A DNA stretch of 64,000 nt, from the NCBI RefSeq assembly GCF_012931685.1, contig NZ_JABANC010000001.1:1178001-1242000 (forward strand), in the 5' to 3' direction. The DNA is from Hanstruepera ponticola. Its GTDB lineage: Bacteria > Bacteroidota > Bacteroidia > Flavobacteriales > Flavobacteriaceae. Each line of letters starts with the position of its first letter. Within the stretch, counting starts at the first letter, position 1. The position numbers and the translations under genes are program-made. This document shows, piece by piece, positions 1-7,473 of this stretch. The notes under the pieces were generated by a model that made no database searches, had not been told where the DNA came from, and saw only the letters and a program-made list of their open reading frames with translations.

Positions 1-22
1 GACCTTCAAACATTCATGAAAC

Positions 23-802
23 ATGTATAATGTTGTTGCTTATCAAGTAGCAGACACTATCAATATTAAACAAGTTAAAGAGCAACTGTCAATGCAGTTA
101 CTCTTTCAAGATAGTGATGAGATTTATTTTAAAAAATCTGATAATAAATTCTTGTATATCTTTCACTATGGTATGGTGAGTTTTTTCAACATGGATAATG
201 CTGAAATAGATATGGTTTTAAAACACATTAAACCGTTTTGTAAAAACTATACTTTTGATAGTAATTCGGAAGATATTGAAGTCGATATTATTCCAAATAA
301 AATGGCGGTAACCTTTGAAAAAGTTATTTTGCCTGAAATGAATGATGAAATGATTCGCTTGGTAATGCTTAATGCTTCCCAATCTGTGGCATTAAACCGT
401 TATTCTCAAATAACTGAAGATTTATTGATTGAAACAAATGAGCATACCTTGTATTTAGAAAATAAAGGCAAATTGGATATTTCTGGTAATAAACTCAAAC
501 GGTTTATTGGGAAAATCTTAAACATTAAGAACAAAATATCAGAGAACCTCTATATTTTTGACTCACCAGATAGTACTTGGGAAGATGAGCAATTAAATAA
601 ATTGAACTCTGAACTCAAGCAAACCTTTGATCTTAAAGATCGTTATCACTTAATTCATGATAGAATTGATATTATAAAAGAGAATCTAGAACTTTTTAAA
701 GATATCATGGATCACAAAGAAAGCAGTAAACTAGAGTGGATCATCATCATTCTTATTTTAGTAGAGGTAGTCGATATGTTTATAGCTAAGCTCTTTTTTT
801 AA
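23..802 (+). CDS. RMND1/SIF2 family (DUF155) membrane-anchored protein
   Basis: This 259-residue protein resembles the DUF155 family, known from yeast Rmd1 and human mitochondrial RMND1. The family-typical stretch around residues 45-56 (HYGMVSFFNMD) and a single C-terminal hydrophobic segment at about residues 238-256, preceded by the conserved-looking LEWIIII, are visible. No catalytic motif is seen. The C-terminal anchor suggests an inner-membrane protein with its bulk in the cytoplasm. It stands alone on the plus strand and converges end to end with the next gene at 802/803. The ATG at 23 is so close to the window edge that upstream context is missing. Biochemical role in bacteria is not established. 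Confidence 0.75.
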   Translation: MYNVVAYQVADTINIKQVKEQLSMQLLFQDSDEIYFKKSDNKFLYIFHYGMVSFFNMDNAEIDMVLKHIKPFCKNYTFDSNSEDIEVDIIPNKMAVTFEKVILPEMNDEMIRLVMLNASQSVALNRYSQITEDLLIETNEHTLYLENKGKLDISGNKLKRFIGKILNIKNKISENLYIFDSPDSTWEDEQLNKLNSELKQTFDLKDRYHLIHDRIDIIKENLELFKDIMDHKESSKLEWIIIILILVEVVDMFIAKLFF

Positions 803-1627
803 CTACAGAATTTTCTTTAGCTCGTCGTAATATTGTTTAGTGATGTGTAAGCCGTTATGACCTCCTTCACGAATGGGATGTAAACTAATATTTTCAGGTT
901 GAATAAGTTGTAACTTTTTAGCGTTGGTGTCTGGATGAATCAAAAAATCACGAGTCCCATAATAAATGTTTATAGGGCAGGTAACTGATTTAATATACTC
1001 ATATGTCGGAATATCATACTTAATTAAAAACTCTGGAATGGGTGGTGCAATTTCTTCAGTAATGAGTGTTTTCCACGAGTAGTATGGCGCATTTAAAATA
1101 AGCATTTTAGGATTGTTTTTTGAAGCTACATAAGTAGCCAAACCAGAACCCAAGGAATAACCTAATACTACAATTTGGTCTTCTGAATACCGTTTTTTCA
1201 CGAAGTCGTAGACTGTTTCAGAATCATGTAATAATTCTTCTGTATTGCAATATTCGCCATCACTTTTTCCATAGTTTCTGTAATCAAAAAACAGAATGTC
1301 GTAACCGTTATCTAAATACAATGGCGCACGTGTTCCCCATTCGTGAATGGCACCAGCATTGCCGTGATAATATATAATAACACCTTTTTCAGGTTGTTGT
1401 GTTTTAAAAAGTAGGGCGTTTAAGCTTACACCTTCAGCAACGGGAATGTCATATTCTTCAAACTCCTGTTCAAAAGTGTAAACATAATCCTTATCTAAAT
1501 GCTTGGGATTAAAAAAGAACCGTTCCTGTTTAAAGTACATAAATACTAAAGACAGGACATACAACACTACCAAAGTGGCAATGATTCTTAAGAGTCTTCT
1601 AAAGAGCTTTGGAAAATTAATTTTCAA
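803..1627 (-). CDS. Membrane-anchored alpha/beta hydrolase, BEM46/ABHD13 type
   Basis: A 274-residue serine hydrolase of the alpha/beta fold. An N-terminal hydrophobic segment (about residues 12-31) should anchor it in the membrane. The oxyanion-type HGNAG is at about 88-92, the nucleophile elbow GYSLGSG places Ser158, and the other triad members are probably Asp227 (GTRD) and His257 (EGGHNG). The arrangement fits the BEM46/ABHD13 group, whose substrates are poorly known. It is the last gene of a minus-strand run; its start overlaps the upstream GT-C gene by 11 bases, so translational coupling with a glycan operon is likely. Substrate could be an acylated lipid or glycan, which is inference. 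Confidence 0.8.
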   Translation of the reverse strand: MKINFPKLFRRLLRIIATLVVLYVLSLVFMYFKQERFFFNPKHLDKDYVYTFEQEFEEYDIPVAEGVSLNALLFKTQQPEKGVIIYYHGNAGAIHEWGTRAPLYLDNGYDILFFDYRNYGKSDGEYCNTEELLHDSETVYDFVKKRYSEDQIVVLGYSLGSGLATYVASKNNPKMLILNAPYYSWKTLITEEIAPPIPEFLIKYDIPTYEYIKSVTCPINIYYGTRDFLIHPDTNAKKLQLIQPENISLHPIREGGHNGLHITKQYYDELKKIL

Positions 1628-2951
1628 GTGGCTTGGTTTTTTTCAAGTCCCACAAAAATACTATAAAAACCACCACATATTCAAATGCAATAATCCAGAG
1701 ATTTTCGGAGTAGTCTGTATGACTGTATGCTAGATAGCTTAACACAATCATAAAGCTCCATACTAAAGGGAATTTGTAATGCGTGAAAACAGACAGTAAT
1801 AACAAGGTAACCAGATACCAAGGATGAACCGTTGTAGATAAAAATAAGTACACTGTTAAAGCCAATAGCATACTTGAAACGACATTTTTTGTATTTGTGT
1901 TATTTCTTATTAGACCTAACATAATAACACTGATAAAGACTGTACAAGCCATCAATTTGCCAATAATAGCAATTTGGTTATAACCGGAAATCCAAAAGCC
2001 TATTTCACGAAATACATAATATAGACTAGCATTAAATTCAAAATTTTGAAACCATAATCCCACGGTTTCTGTGTAGTTGTTTAGGAATTGTGGATTGTAG
2101 AACGGGACAAACGATAATAGAGTTAAACCAACAACAATCGCGCAAAACCAAAACCCTGTTTTGAGTTTGAGATGTTTCCAAATAAGGGGCAAGAACAACA
2201 AGGGGATTAATTTAACCGAAACCGAACAGGCAAATACCACTGCTGCCCATTGCCATTTGTGTTTGTGGAACAGGTAGAGACTCCAAACCAAGAAAAAGAC
2301 CATGACACCTTCAAAATGAAGGTTGCCTGTGAGTTCAATAATAATAAACGGATTGAGGATATACCAATACAAATTATAGGTTGGTAGGTTTAGGGCTTGT
2401 AAGAGTTTTTTACCAAACATTAGTGTGCCAAAGTCTGCTGCAATAATAATGAGACGCAATACTAGAACAGAACCCCAAATACTTTTGCCAGCAAATAGCC
2501 CAGCTAATATAAAACATAATTGATTTAGAGGCGGATAGTTAGTAAAATGCCCAGCGCTTAAGCTACCCATGCCATTGAACAATTCTTGAGCTTGAGCTAT
2601 GGGAAACAGGTTTTGATTAATAAAACTTTGCGGTGTATACAGGTAGGGATTAAAGCCCTCCAAAATCATGCGGCCATCCCAGATAAACCGGTAAAAATCT
2701 TGTGATAGGTTTGGAATTGCCAAAATAAACAGTGCCCGAAAGCCAAATGCCAAGCCTACTGCGAGTTTTGGGTGGTATTTTAACAGCGATACCAGCTTAT
2801 AGAAGGACCAAAAGAGTCCAGCGTATAACAGGACTAATTTAAGGCTTTGGGTACGCTCCAAGGTATAGGCAAACACGAGATATAATACTATGGATACTAG
2901 TACATAAAGCCCAAGCCATGCGATTTGTTTGATAGCCCATTTGTTTTGCAT
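1617..2951 (-). CDS. GT-C fold mannosyltransferase-like integral membrane protein
   Basis: A 444-residue protein made almost entirely of hydrophobic helices (roughly ten to twelve segments). After the second or third helix lies a loop with SQDFYRFIWDGRMI and GFNPYLYTP; the acidic residue in this first large loop, followed by NPY, is typical of GT-C glycosyltransferases that use polyprenyl-phosphate sugars, such as PIG-M and the DUF2029 mannosyltransferases. Such enzymes take the sugar from a lipid carrier on the outer face of the inner membrane. It sits next to a DPM1-like GT2 that could supply the lipid-linked sugar. The sugar and acceptor are inferred only from family. Confidence 0.72.
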   Translation of the reverse strand: MQNKWAIKQIAWLGLYVLVSIVLYLVFAYTLERTQSLKLVLLYAGLFWSFYKLVSLLKYHPKLAVGLAFGFRALFILAIPNLSQDFYRFIWDGRMILEGFNPYLYTPQSFINQNLFPIAQAQELFNGMGSLSAGHFTNYPPLNQLCFILAGLFAGKSIWGSVLVLRLIIIAADFGTLMFGKKLLQALNLPTYNLYWYILNPFIIIELTGNLHFEGVMVFFLVWSLYLFHKHKWQWAAVVFACSVSVKLIPLLFLPLIWKHLKLKTGFWFCAIVVGLTLLSFVPFYNPQFLNNYTETVGLWFQNFEFNASLYYVFREIGFWISGYNQIAIIGKLMACTVFISVIMLGLIRNNTNTKNVVSSMLLALTVYLFLSTTVHPWYLVTLLLLSVFTHYKFPLVWSFMIVLSYLAYSHTDYSENLWIIAFEYVVVFIVFLWDLKKTKPLEN

Positions 2952-2985
2952 AGTTTAAATATAGCTTATAATTGTATGAAATGAT

Positions 2986-4470
2986 TTAAGCCTTTATAAA
3001 CAGCGACTTAACAAACACATATCCAAAGCCTAAAAAGAGCATGAGGTGGAAGGGGAAGAGCCCAAAATCGCCGTTGCCTACCACAAATGCCGAGTACATA
3101 CCAAAGGCAAAGTAACCCATGAGCAGGCCTTCCAAAATGACTTTAAATGAAAAAGTGCTTTTAAGGTATTTGTTGTTTTTATAAGAATCCTGCGTGGTGT
3201 TAATATTGAATTTTGGTGTACGAATAAAGTCGCTGCGTTTACCAAAATGACCTTCTATTACAGCCAAGGTATTGTGTAATGAAAAGCCCATAGCAACTGA
3301 AAAGAATGTGAAAAACATAGCTATATATTTTACGAAATCCTTGAGGCTAGAACCATAAATACGCCTATACATGACCCAATAACAGCTAAAGAAAATCAGC
3401 GTGCTTAACACAAAGAAACTCATTATGATAAAGTAAGGTTTTAGGCTCGTGTGCTGGTTTTTAATATACAGCATAGGGATACTCAATACGGCTACTATTA
3501 AGATGTTTAAAAACATGGTACTATTGAGCAAGTGTAATATACCATGTGCTTTGGTTTTTGTACTTATTTGTTTGTTTCTTAAAATTTTAAACAGCAATTT
3601 TTGGAAGTTTTCGGCACCACCTTTGTTCCACCTGAATTGTTGTGATTTTGCCGCACTGATTACTACAGGCAATTCGGCAGGTGTTTCAACATGTTCCAAA
3701 TATTTGAATTTCCAGTTTTTAAGTTGTGCACGATAGCTTAAATCTAAATCTTCGGTAAGGGTGTCGCCTTCCCAATTTCCAGCATTAATTATACAGGTTT
3801 TTCGCCAAACACCAGCTGTTCCATTAAAGTTAATAAAATGACCTTTACTACTGCGTCCTGTTTGTTCTAAAGTGAAATGAGCATCTAGTGCAAATGCCTG
3901 AACTTTGGTTAACAACGAATAATCACGGTTGATATGTCCCCAACGGGTTTGTACAACACCAATGGCTTCATCTTTAAAATAAGGAATGGTTTGTTTAAGC
4001 CAGTTGGGTTTTGGTAGGAAGTCGGCATCAAAAATAGCGATGAATTCGCCTTGAGCCGTTTTCAATCCTTCTTTAAGAGCACCAGCTTTAAATCCTTCTC
4101 GATTTTTTCTATGAAGATGTTTTATATTTAAACCTGTTCGTTGTAGTTTTTGAACTTGTAGTTTTGTTGTTTTTAAGGACTCATCGGTTGAGTCGTCTAG
4201 AACTTGAATTTCCAATTTATGTTTGGGGTAGTCTATTTTTGCGATGTTATTGAGTAGGCGTTCTATTACATACAATTCGTTATAAACGGGTAACTGAATA
4301 GTTACATAAGGCACTTGTTCTGGATTTGATAAATCAAACTGTGGAGATTGGTGGTTTGTTTTGGAGGCTCTTAAATAATTGGTTAACAGATTTAGCTGGG
4401 CCAAAGCATACACAAAAATCATGAGTATGGCTAGGGTATATATGCTTATGACAATGGTTTCTATTATCAT
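2986..4470 (-). CDS. Processive family 2 glycosyltransferase, CslA/cellulose synthase-like
   Basis: A 494-residue inverting GT-A enzyme in the membrane. Hydrophobic helices lie at residues 4-27 and in the C-terminal third (about 315-335, 343-362, 383-402 and 455-490). The catalytic set is complete: Asp92/Asp93 (LDDSTD), the FDAD motif at 147-150, the TED base motif at 239-241 and the QxxRW motif at 277-281, which marks processive enzymes. The pattern resembles plant CslA and related bacterial glucomannan or glucan synthases. It makes a beta-linked polysaccharide or glycolipid from a nucleotide sugar. Its start overlaps the stop of the upstream GT2 gene by four bases (ATGA), so both are probably translated together. 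Confidence 0.8.
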   Translation of the reverse strand: MIIETIVISIYTLAILMIFVYALAQLNLLTNYLRASKTNHQSPQFDLSNPEQVPYVTIQLPVYNELYVIERLLNNIAKIDYPKHKLEIQVLDDSTDESLKTTKLQVQKLQRTGLNIKHLHRKNREGFKAGALKEGLKTAQGEFIAIFDADFLPKPNWLKQTIPYFKDEAIGVVQTRWGHINRDYSLLTKVQAFALDAHFTLEQTGRSSKGHFINFNGTAGVWRKTCIINAGNWEGDTLTEDLDLSYRAQLKNWKFKYLEHVETPAELPVVISAAKSQQFRWNKGGAENFQKLLFKILRNKQISTKTKAHGILHLLNSTMFLNILIVAVLSIPMLYIKNQHTSLKPYFIIMSFFVLSTLIFFSCYWVMYRRIYGSSLKDFVKYIAMFFTFFSVAMGFSLHNTLAVIEGHFGKRSDFIRTPKFNINTTQDSYKNNKYLKSTFSFKVILEGLLMGYFAFGMYSAFVVGNGDFGLFPFHLMLFLGFGYVFVKSLFIKA

Positions 4471-5159
4471 TTTTTAAGTCCGTATTTAAAAATCCAACCC
4501 AAAATCTTTATGCCAGCCATAACAGCTCCCTTAAATGTTCCAGACACTTTAGAGACACCAATGCGGTTGCGATACCTGACAGGGATTTCGGTATAAGTCA
4601 TATTTTGTTTGAGTGCTTTTAACTGCATTTCTACAGTCCAACCATAGGTTTTGTCCTCCATATTTAAAGCTAAAAGTTTATCATACTTAATAGCGCGAAA
4701 TGGTCCTAAATCTGTAAACGTTGAACCAAACATGAAACGCATGAGGGTTGTGGCTAGCCAATTGCCAAATATTTGAGGTCTTGTCATAGAACCTTTTTCT
4801 CGTAGTCGTTTCACACGTGCACCAATTACAAAATCGATATTGTTTTCGGTCATGGGTTGAATAAGTTTGGTTAATTCTTCCGGATAGTCACTATAGTCGC
4901 CATCTAAAAATACCACGATATCTGGTTTGATATTTTGTTCTGAAATATAAGTTATACCTTTTAAACACGCATAACCATAGCCTTTGCGGTTTTCGGTTAA
5001 AACCGTTGCACCAGCTTGTTTGGCGTTGACTTCAGTATTATCGGTTGAACCGTTGCTGACTACAATTACCTCATTAACACCATCAGGGATCTCATTAATA
5101 ACATGAGTAATGGAGTCTGCTTCGTTGAAAGCTGGAATGATGACTTTTATGTTGGGCAT
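4467..5159 (-). CDS. DPM1-like family 2 glycosyltransferase
   Basis: A 230-residue GT2 enzyme resembling dolichyl/polyprenyl-phosphate mannose or glucose synthases. Visible motifs are PAFNEAD (9-15), NGSTDNT (36-42), the metal-binding DGD (86-88) and a late basic RYRNRIGVSK. No long transmembrane region follows, so it is like the soluble eukaryotic DPM1 form rather than the GtrB form. It is the first gene of the glycan operon 5159-803; a polyprenyl-phosphate sugar made here could feed the GT-C protein two genes downstream (inference). Upstream of its start begins the hairpin repeat array. Confidence 0.8.
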   Translation of the reverse strand: MPNIKVIIPAFNEADSITHVINEIPDGVNEVIVVSNGSTDNTEVNAKQAGATVLTENRKGYGYACLKGITYISEQNIKPDIVVFLDGDYSDYPEELTKLIQPMTENNIDFVIGARVKRLREKGSMTRPQIFGNWLATTLMRFMFGSTFTDLGPFRAIKYDKLLALNMEDKTYGWTVEMQLKALKQNMTYTEIPVRYRNRIGVSKVSGTFKGAVMAGIKILGWIFKYGLKK

Positions 5160-5207
5160 TAGCTGTTTGTTTCGATTGGCAAAAGTACAAATGTTTTAGG
5201 GTTTATA

Positions 5208-5428
5208 GCGCTTCGACCTTTCGACAAGCTCAAGGTAAACTTGCTCAGCGTGACAAGGGCTCTATGTTTTTGTTGTTTAGGTTTTTATGCGCTTCGACAA
5301 GTTCAGCGTGACAAGGTGCTCTATATTTTTGTTATTTAGGTTTTTATACGCTTCGACAGGCTCAGCGTGACAAGGGGCTTATTATTTATAATATTTATAA
5401 CGATGTCAGTCCGAGCTTGTCGAGGACT
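5208..5428. repeat. Array of four hairpin repeats downstream of the GIY-YIG gene
   Basis: Each element has the form stem - TCGACARGCTC - stem' - TGACA. Element E1 (5209-5255) has outer stem CGCT/AGCG and contains a second hairpin CCTT/AAGG (5217-5235) inside its loop. E2 (5290-5313) and E3 (5349-5372) have stem CGCT/AGCG. E4 (5404-5427) lies in the opposite orientation with stem GTCC/GGAC. E1-E2-E3 are joined by near-identical AT-rich linkers of about 35 bases. The loop is constant while the stems change in both arms, so the hairpin itself appears to be kept. E4 ends five bases from the GIY-YIG stop codon. Confidence 0.85.
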
Positions 5429-5432
5429 CATT

Positions 5433-5741
5433 TCATTTATAAGGATGATTATACTCTGAATAATTTTTAGAGAACGTAATTAAATCATTCCAGTTTTCAT
5501 TTATCAATGCTTCCTTTTTTCTATGTGACCATCCTTTGATTTGTTTTTCTATTTTAATAGCTTCAGTTGGATTAGTACATTGTAAATGCCATACCAATTT
5601 CACAGGTCTTCGGGAATATGTGTAGGTGTCTTTTCTGTGCCCTGCTTTATGCTGTAAAATACGCTTTTCTAAATCGTTCGTCATACCTGTGTAGTAGGTG
5701 TTGTCTGAACAGAGAAGTATGTAGACGTAATAAAATTTCAT
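5433..5741 (-). CDS. Small GIY-YIG nuclease family protein
   Basis: A 102-residue single-domain GIY-YIG protein of the UvrC-N-like/YhbQ-type group. The two short strands YVYI (5-8) and YYTGMT (16-21), the conserved Arg27 and the metal-binding Glu65 in the IEKQIKG helix are all present, so the catalytic centre looks intact. There is no DNA-binding or partner domain. The gene is isolated: it sits alone between hairpin repeats E1-E4 on one side and E5-E6 on the other, with no operon partner. Families of such stand-alone proteins have no firm function; the repeat context suggests a role in spreading or cutting those repeats (inference). Confidence 0.85.
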   Translation of the reverse strand: MKFYYVYILLCSDNTYYTGMTNDLEKRILQHKAGHRKDTYTYSRRPVKLVWHLQCTNPTEAIKIEKQIKGWSHRKKEALINENWNDLITFSKNYSEYNHPYK

Positions 5742-5758
5742 ATTTGATTGTTTTGATT

Positions 5759-5866
5759 GCGCTTCGACCTTTCGACAAGCTCAAGGTAAACTTGCTCAGC
5801 GTGACAAGGGGCTCTATGTTTTTGTTATTTAGGTTTTTATGCGCTTCGACAGGCTCAGCGTGACAA
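5759..5866. repeat. Two hairpin repeats upstream of the GIY-YIG gene
   Basis: E5 (5760-5806) is a near copy of the nested element E1: outer stem CGCT/AGCG, inner hairpin CCTT/AAGG at 5768-5786. E6 (5842-5865) is the short form with stem CGCT/AGCG. E5 plus linker plus E6 matches E1 plus linker plus E2 over about 108 bases with only a few differences, so the GIY-YIG gene lies between long direct repeats. The block begins 18 bases upstream of the GIY-YIG start codon and ends 13 bases from the polyferredoxin stop. Confidence 0.85.
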
Positions 5867-5878
5867 AGGGCTGTTCAT

Positions 5879-7471
5879 TTATTTCTGATTTACTAAATCC
5901 ATTAAATCCACATCATTTCCTAAAAGAATCTCCTTTGAGTTTATGCGTCCTTTCATACTATCGTTTTCTAGTTTTAAAACACCACGTGGGCAAACAGCAG
6001 AACAGATGCCGCAACCTACACAACTAGATCGCACTATGTTTTCACCTTTTTGGGCATAGGCTCTAACATCAATTCCCATTTCACAATATGTTGAACAATT
6101 TCCACAGGAAATGCATTGTCCGCCATTTGTGGTGATTCTAAATTTTGAAAATAGACGTTGCTGAAATCCTAAAATAGCAGCCATAGGACACCCAAAACGG
6201 CACCAAACGCGACTTCCGAAAATAGGATAAAAGCCAGTGCCAATGACACCTGAAAATATAGAGCCAATTAAAAAACCATATGTTGAACGCAAGGTTTCCG
6301 CTTGAAACAGAAAGATATTACTGTTAGAAACGTAATGCATAGCGAATAACACCATAATTATTATAAAATACCCAATAGCACCATAGCGTGCATCTTTGCC
6401 TAGCTCATGACGTTTAAAAATCATAGTTAGAACAAAAATTAAAGTGAGAAAAGAAGCTACCAGAATTAAGAACACATCTTTAGTTAACCAATATTTACTG
6501 GTGTCAGCTTCTAAATAGGAATGCACAACTGCAGTGGTCATTAAAACAACAAAAACAAGGACGCTATGTATTACCCATCGTTCAATTTTCCAGGCAAATT
6601 GACGTTTATCACTTAAATGTCTAAAAGGGTCTCCTGCAGTTTCTGCTAGTCCGCCACAACCACAAACCCAAGAGCAATACCATCGTTTCCCGTATTTGTA
6701 AGTTAGAATTGGTGTAATTATAAAAATAGAAGCAATTCCAAAAATTAAGATGGCTAGACCAACATCACCTGCGCTTATCATCGAGTCTACGCGATACTGC
6801 TCAAAATTATAATAATTTAATGGCCAAATGTTTTTTAAATCGTAATAAGGTAGACTAAAGGTGTCAGAGTTCAGCCGTGCCATAAACTCTGGAATTAAAA
6901 AGGCAAAGGCAAGCTGAAAAAACATTACCGAATAGGTGCGTAATTGTTCGTAACGATTATGTCGATACTTCAATAAGAACTTAAACCCAAATGCTAAAAT
7001 AGCGATTGTATATAGCGTTCCATAAACAAACCACTGGCTTGCTGGATTTCCACTTAACAGTCTGCTCAACGGATCGAAGAAAGCAATTAATCCGGTATTG
7101 GCTCCACCATTTAAATTAAGTCCTAAATATTGCGGATAAAAATACAATACGATGTAAAAAAGTGTTAAAACAACGCCTGTTAACCAGCCATAAAGACCTC
7201 TTGAAGAAATAGACTTGAACCAGACACCATTGTTTTTTATCCCTTCTGGTTTGGATACATATAAATCTATAGCATAGCTGGAAATACTTAAACAAATTAA
7301 AGATAAAGACGTGTAGAGTGCTAAACCTGAAAATGTATCTAAATTAAAAAGTGTTAAAACTAGAACGAAGAGGCCAACCACACCTGTTAAAATAATGGCT
7401 TTTTGTCTAGGCGTATTTTTATATCCATCAGGCGTAGCAATTGACAAACTATAATTTAACTTATTGCTCAT
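5879..7471 (-). CDS. Polyferredoxin-type 4Fe-4S membrane protein (NapH/YccM/NosR-C-like)
   Basis: A 530-residue membrane protein with many hydrophobic helices. It carries the double cytoplasmic cysteine motifs typical of NapH/NosR-like proteins (WYCSWVCGCGG and VWCRFGCPM) and, near the C-terminus, two ferredoxin clusters (CISCGNCSTYC and CVGCGICSAVCPRG). Such proteins pass electrons across or along the inner membrane between quinol or flavin and a partner. Its start lies two bases after the stop of the FAD oxidoreductase gene, so the two form one operon and probably one electron-transfer module. No nap, nos or nif gene is nearby, so the final acceptor is unknown. Confidence 0.85.
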   Translation of the reverse strand: MSNKLNYSLSIATPDGYKNTPRQKAIILTGVVGLFVLVLTLFNLDTFSGLALYTSLSLICLSISSYAIDLYVSKPEGIKNNGVWFKSISSRGLYGWLTGVVLTLFYIVLYFYPQYLGLNLNGGANTGLIAFFDPLSRLLSGNPASQWFVYGTLYTIAILAFGFKFLLKYRHNRYEQLRTYSVMFFQLAFAFLIPEFMARLNSDTFSLPYYDLKNIWPLNYYNFEQYRVDSMISAGDVGLAILIFGIASIFIITPILTYKYGKRWYCSWVCGCGGLAETAGDPFRHLSDKRQFAWKIERWVIHSVLVFVVLMTTAVVHSYLEADTSKYWLTKDVFLILVASFLTLIFVLTMIFKRHELGKDARYGAIGYFIIIMVLFAMHYVSNSNIFLFQAETLRSTYGFLIGSIFSGVIGTGFYPIFGSRVWCRFGCPMAAILGFQQRLFSKFRITTNGGQCISCGNCSTYCEMGIDVRAYAQKGENIVRSSCVGCGICSAVCPRGVLKLENDSMKGRINSKEILLGNDVDLMDLVNQK

Positions 7472-7473
7472 GG

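Noticed and set aside
5208-5372. A possible CRISPR-like array, since repeats recur with a period of 59 or more
   Set aside because: Only three copies in a row, the linkers are near identical instead of unique, the repeats are hairpins that also occur in inverse orientation, and no cas gene is present.
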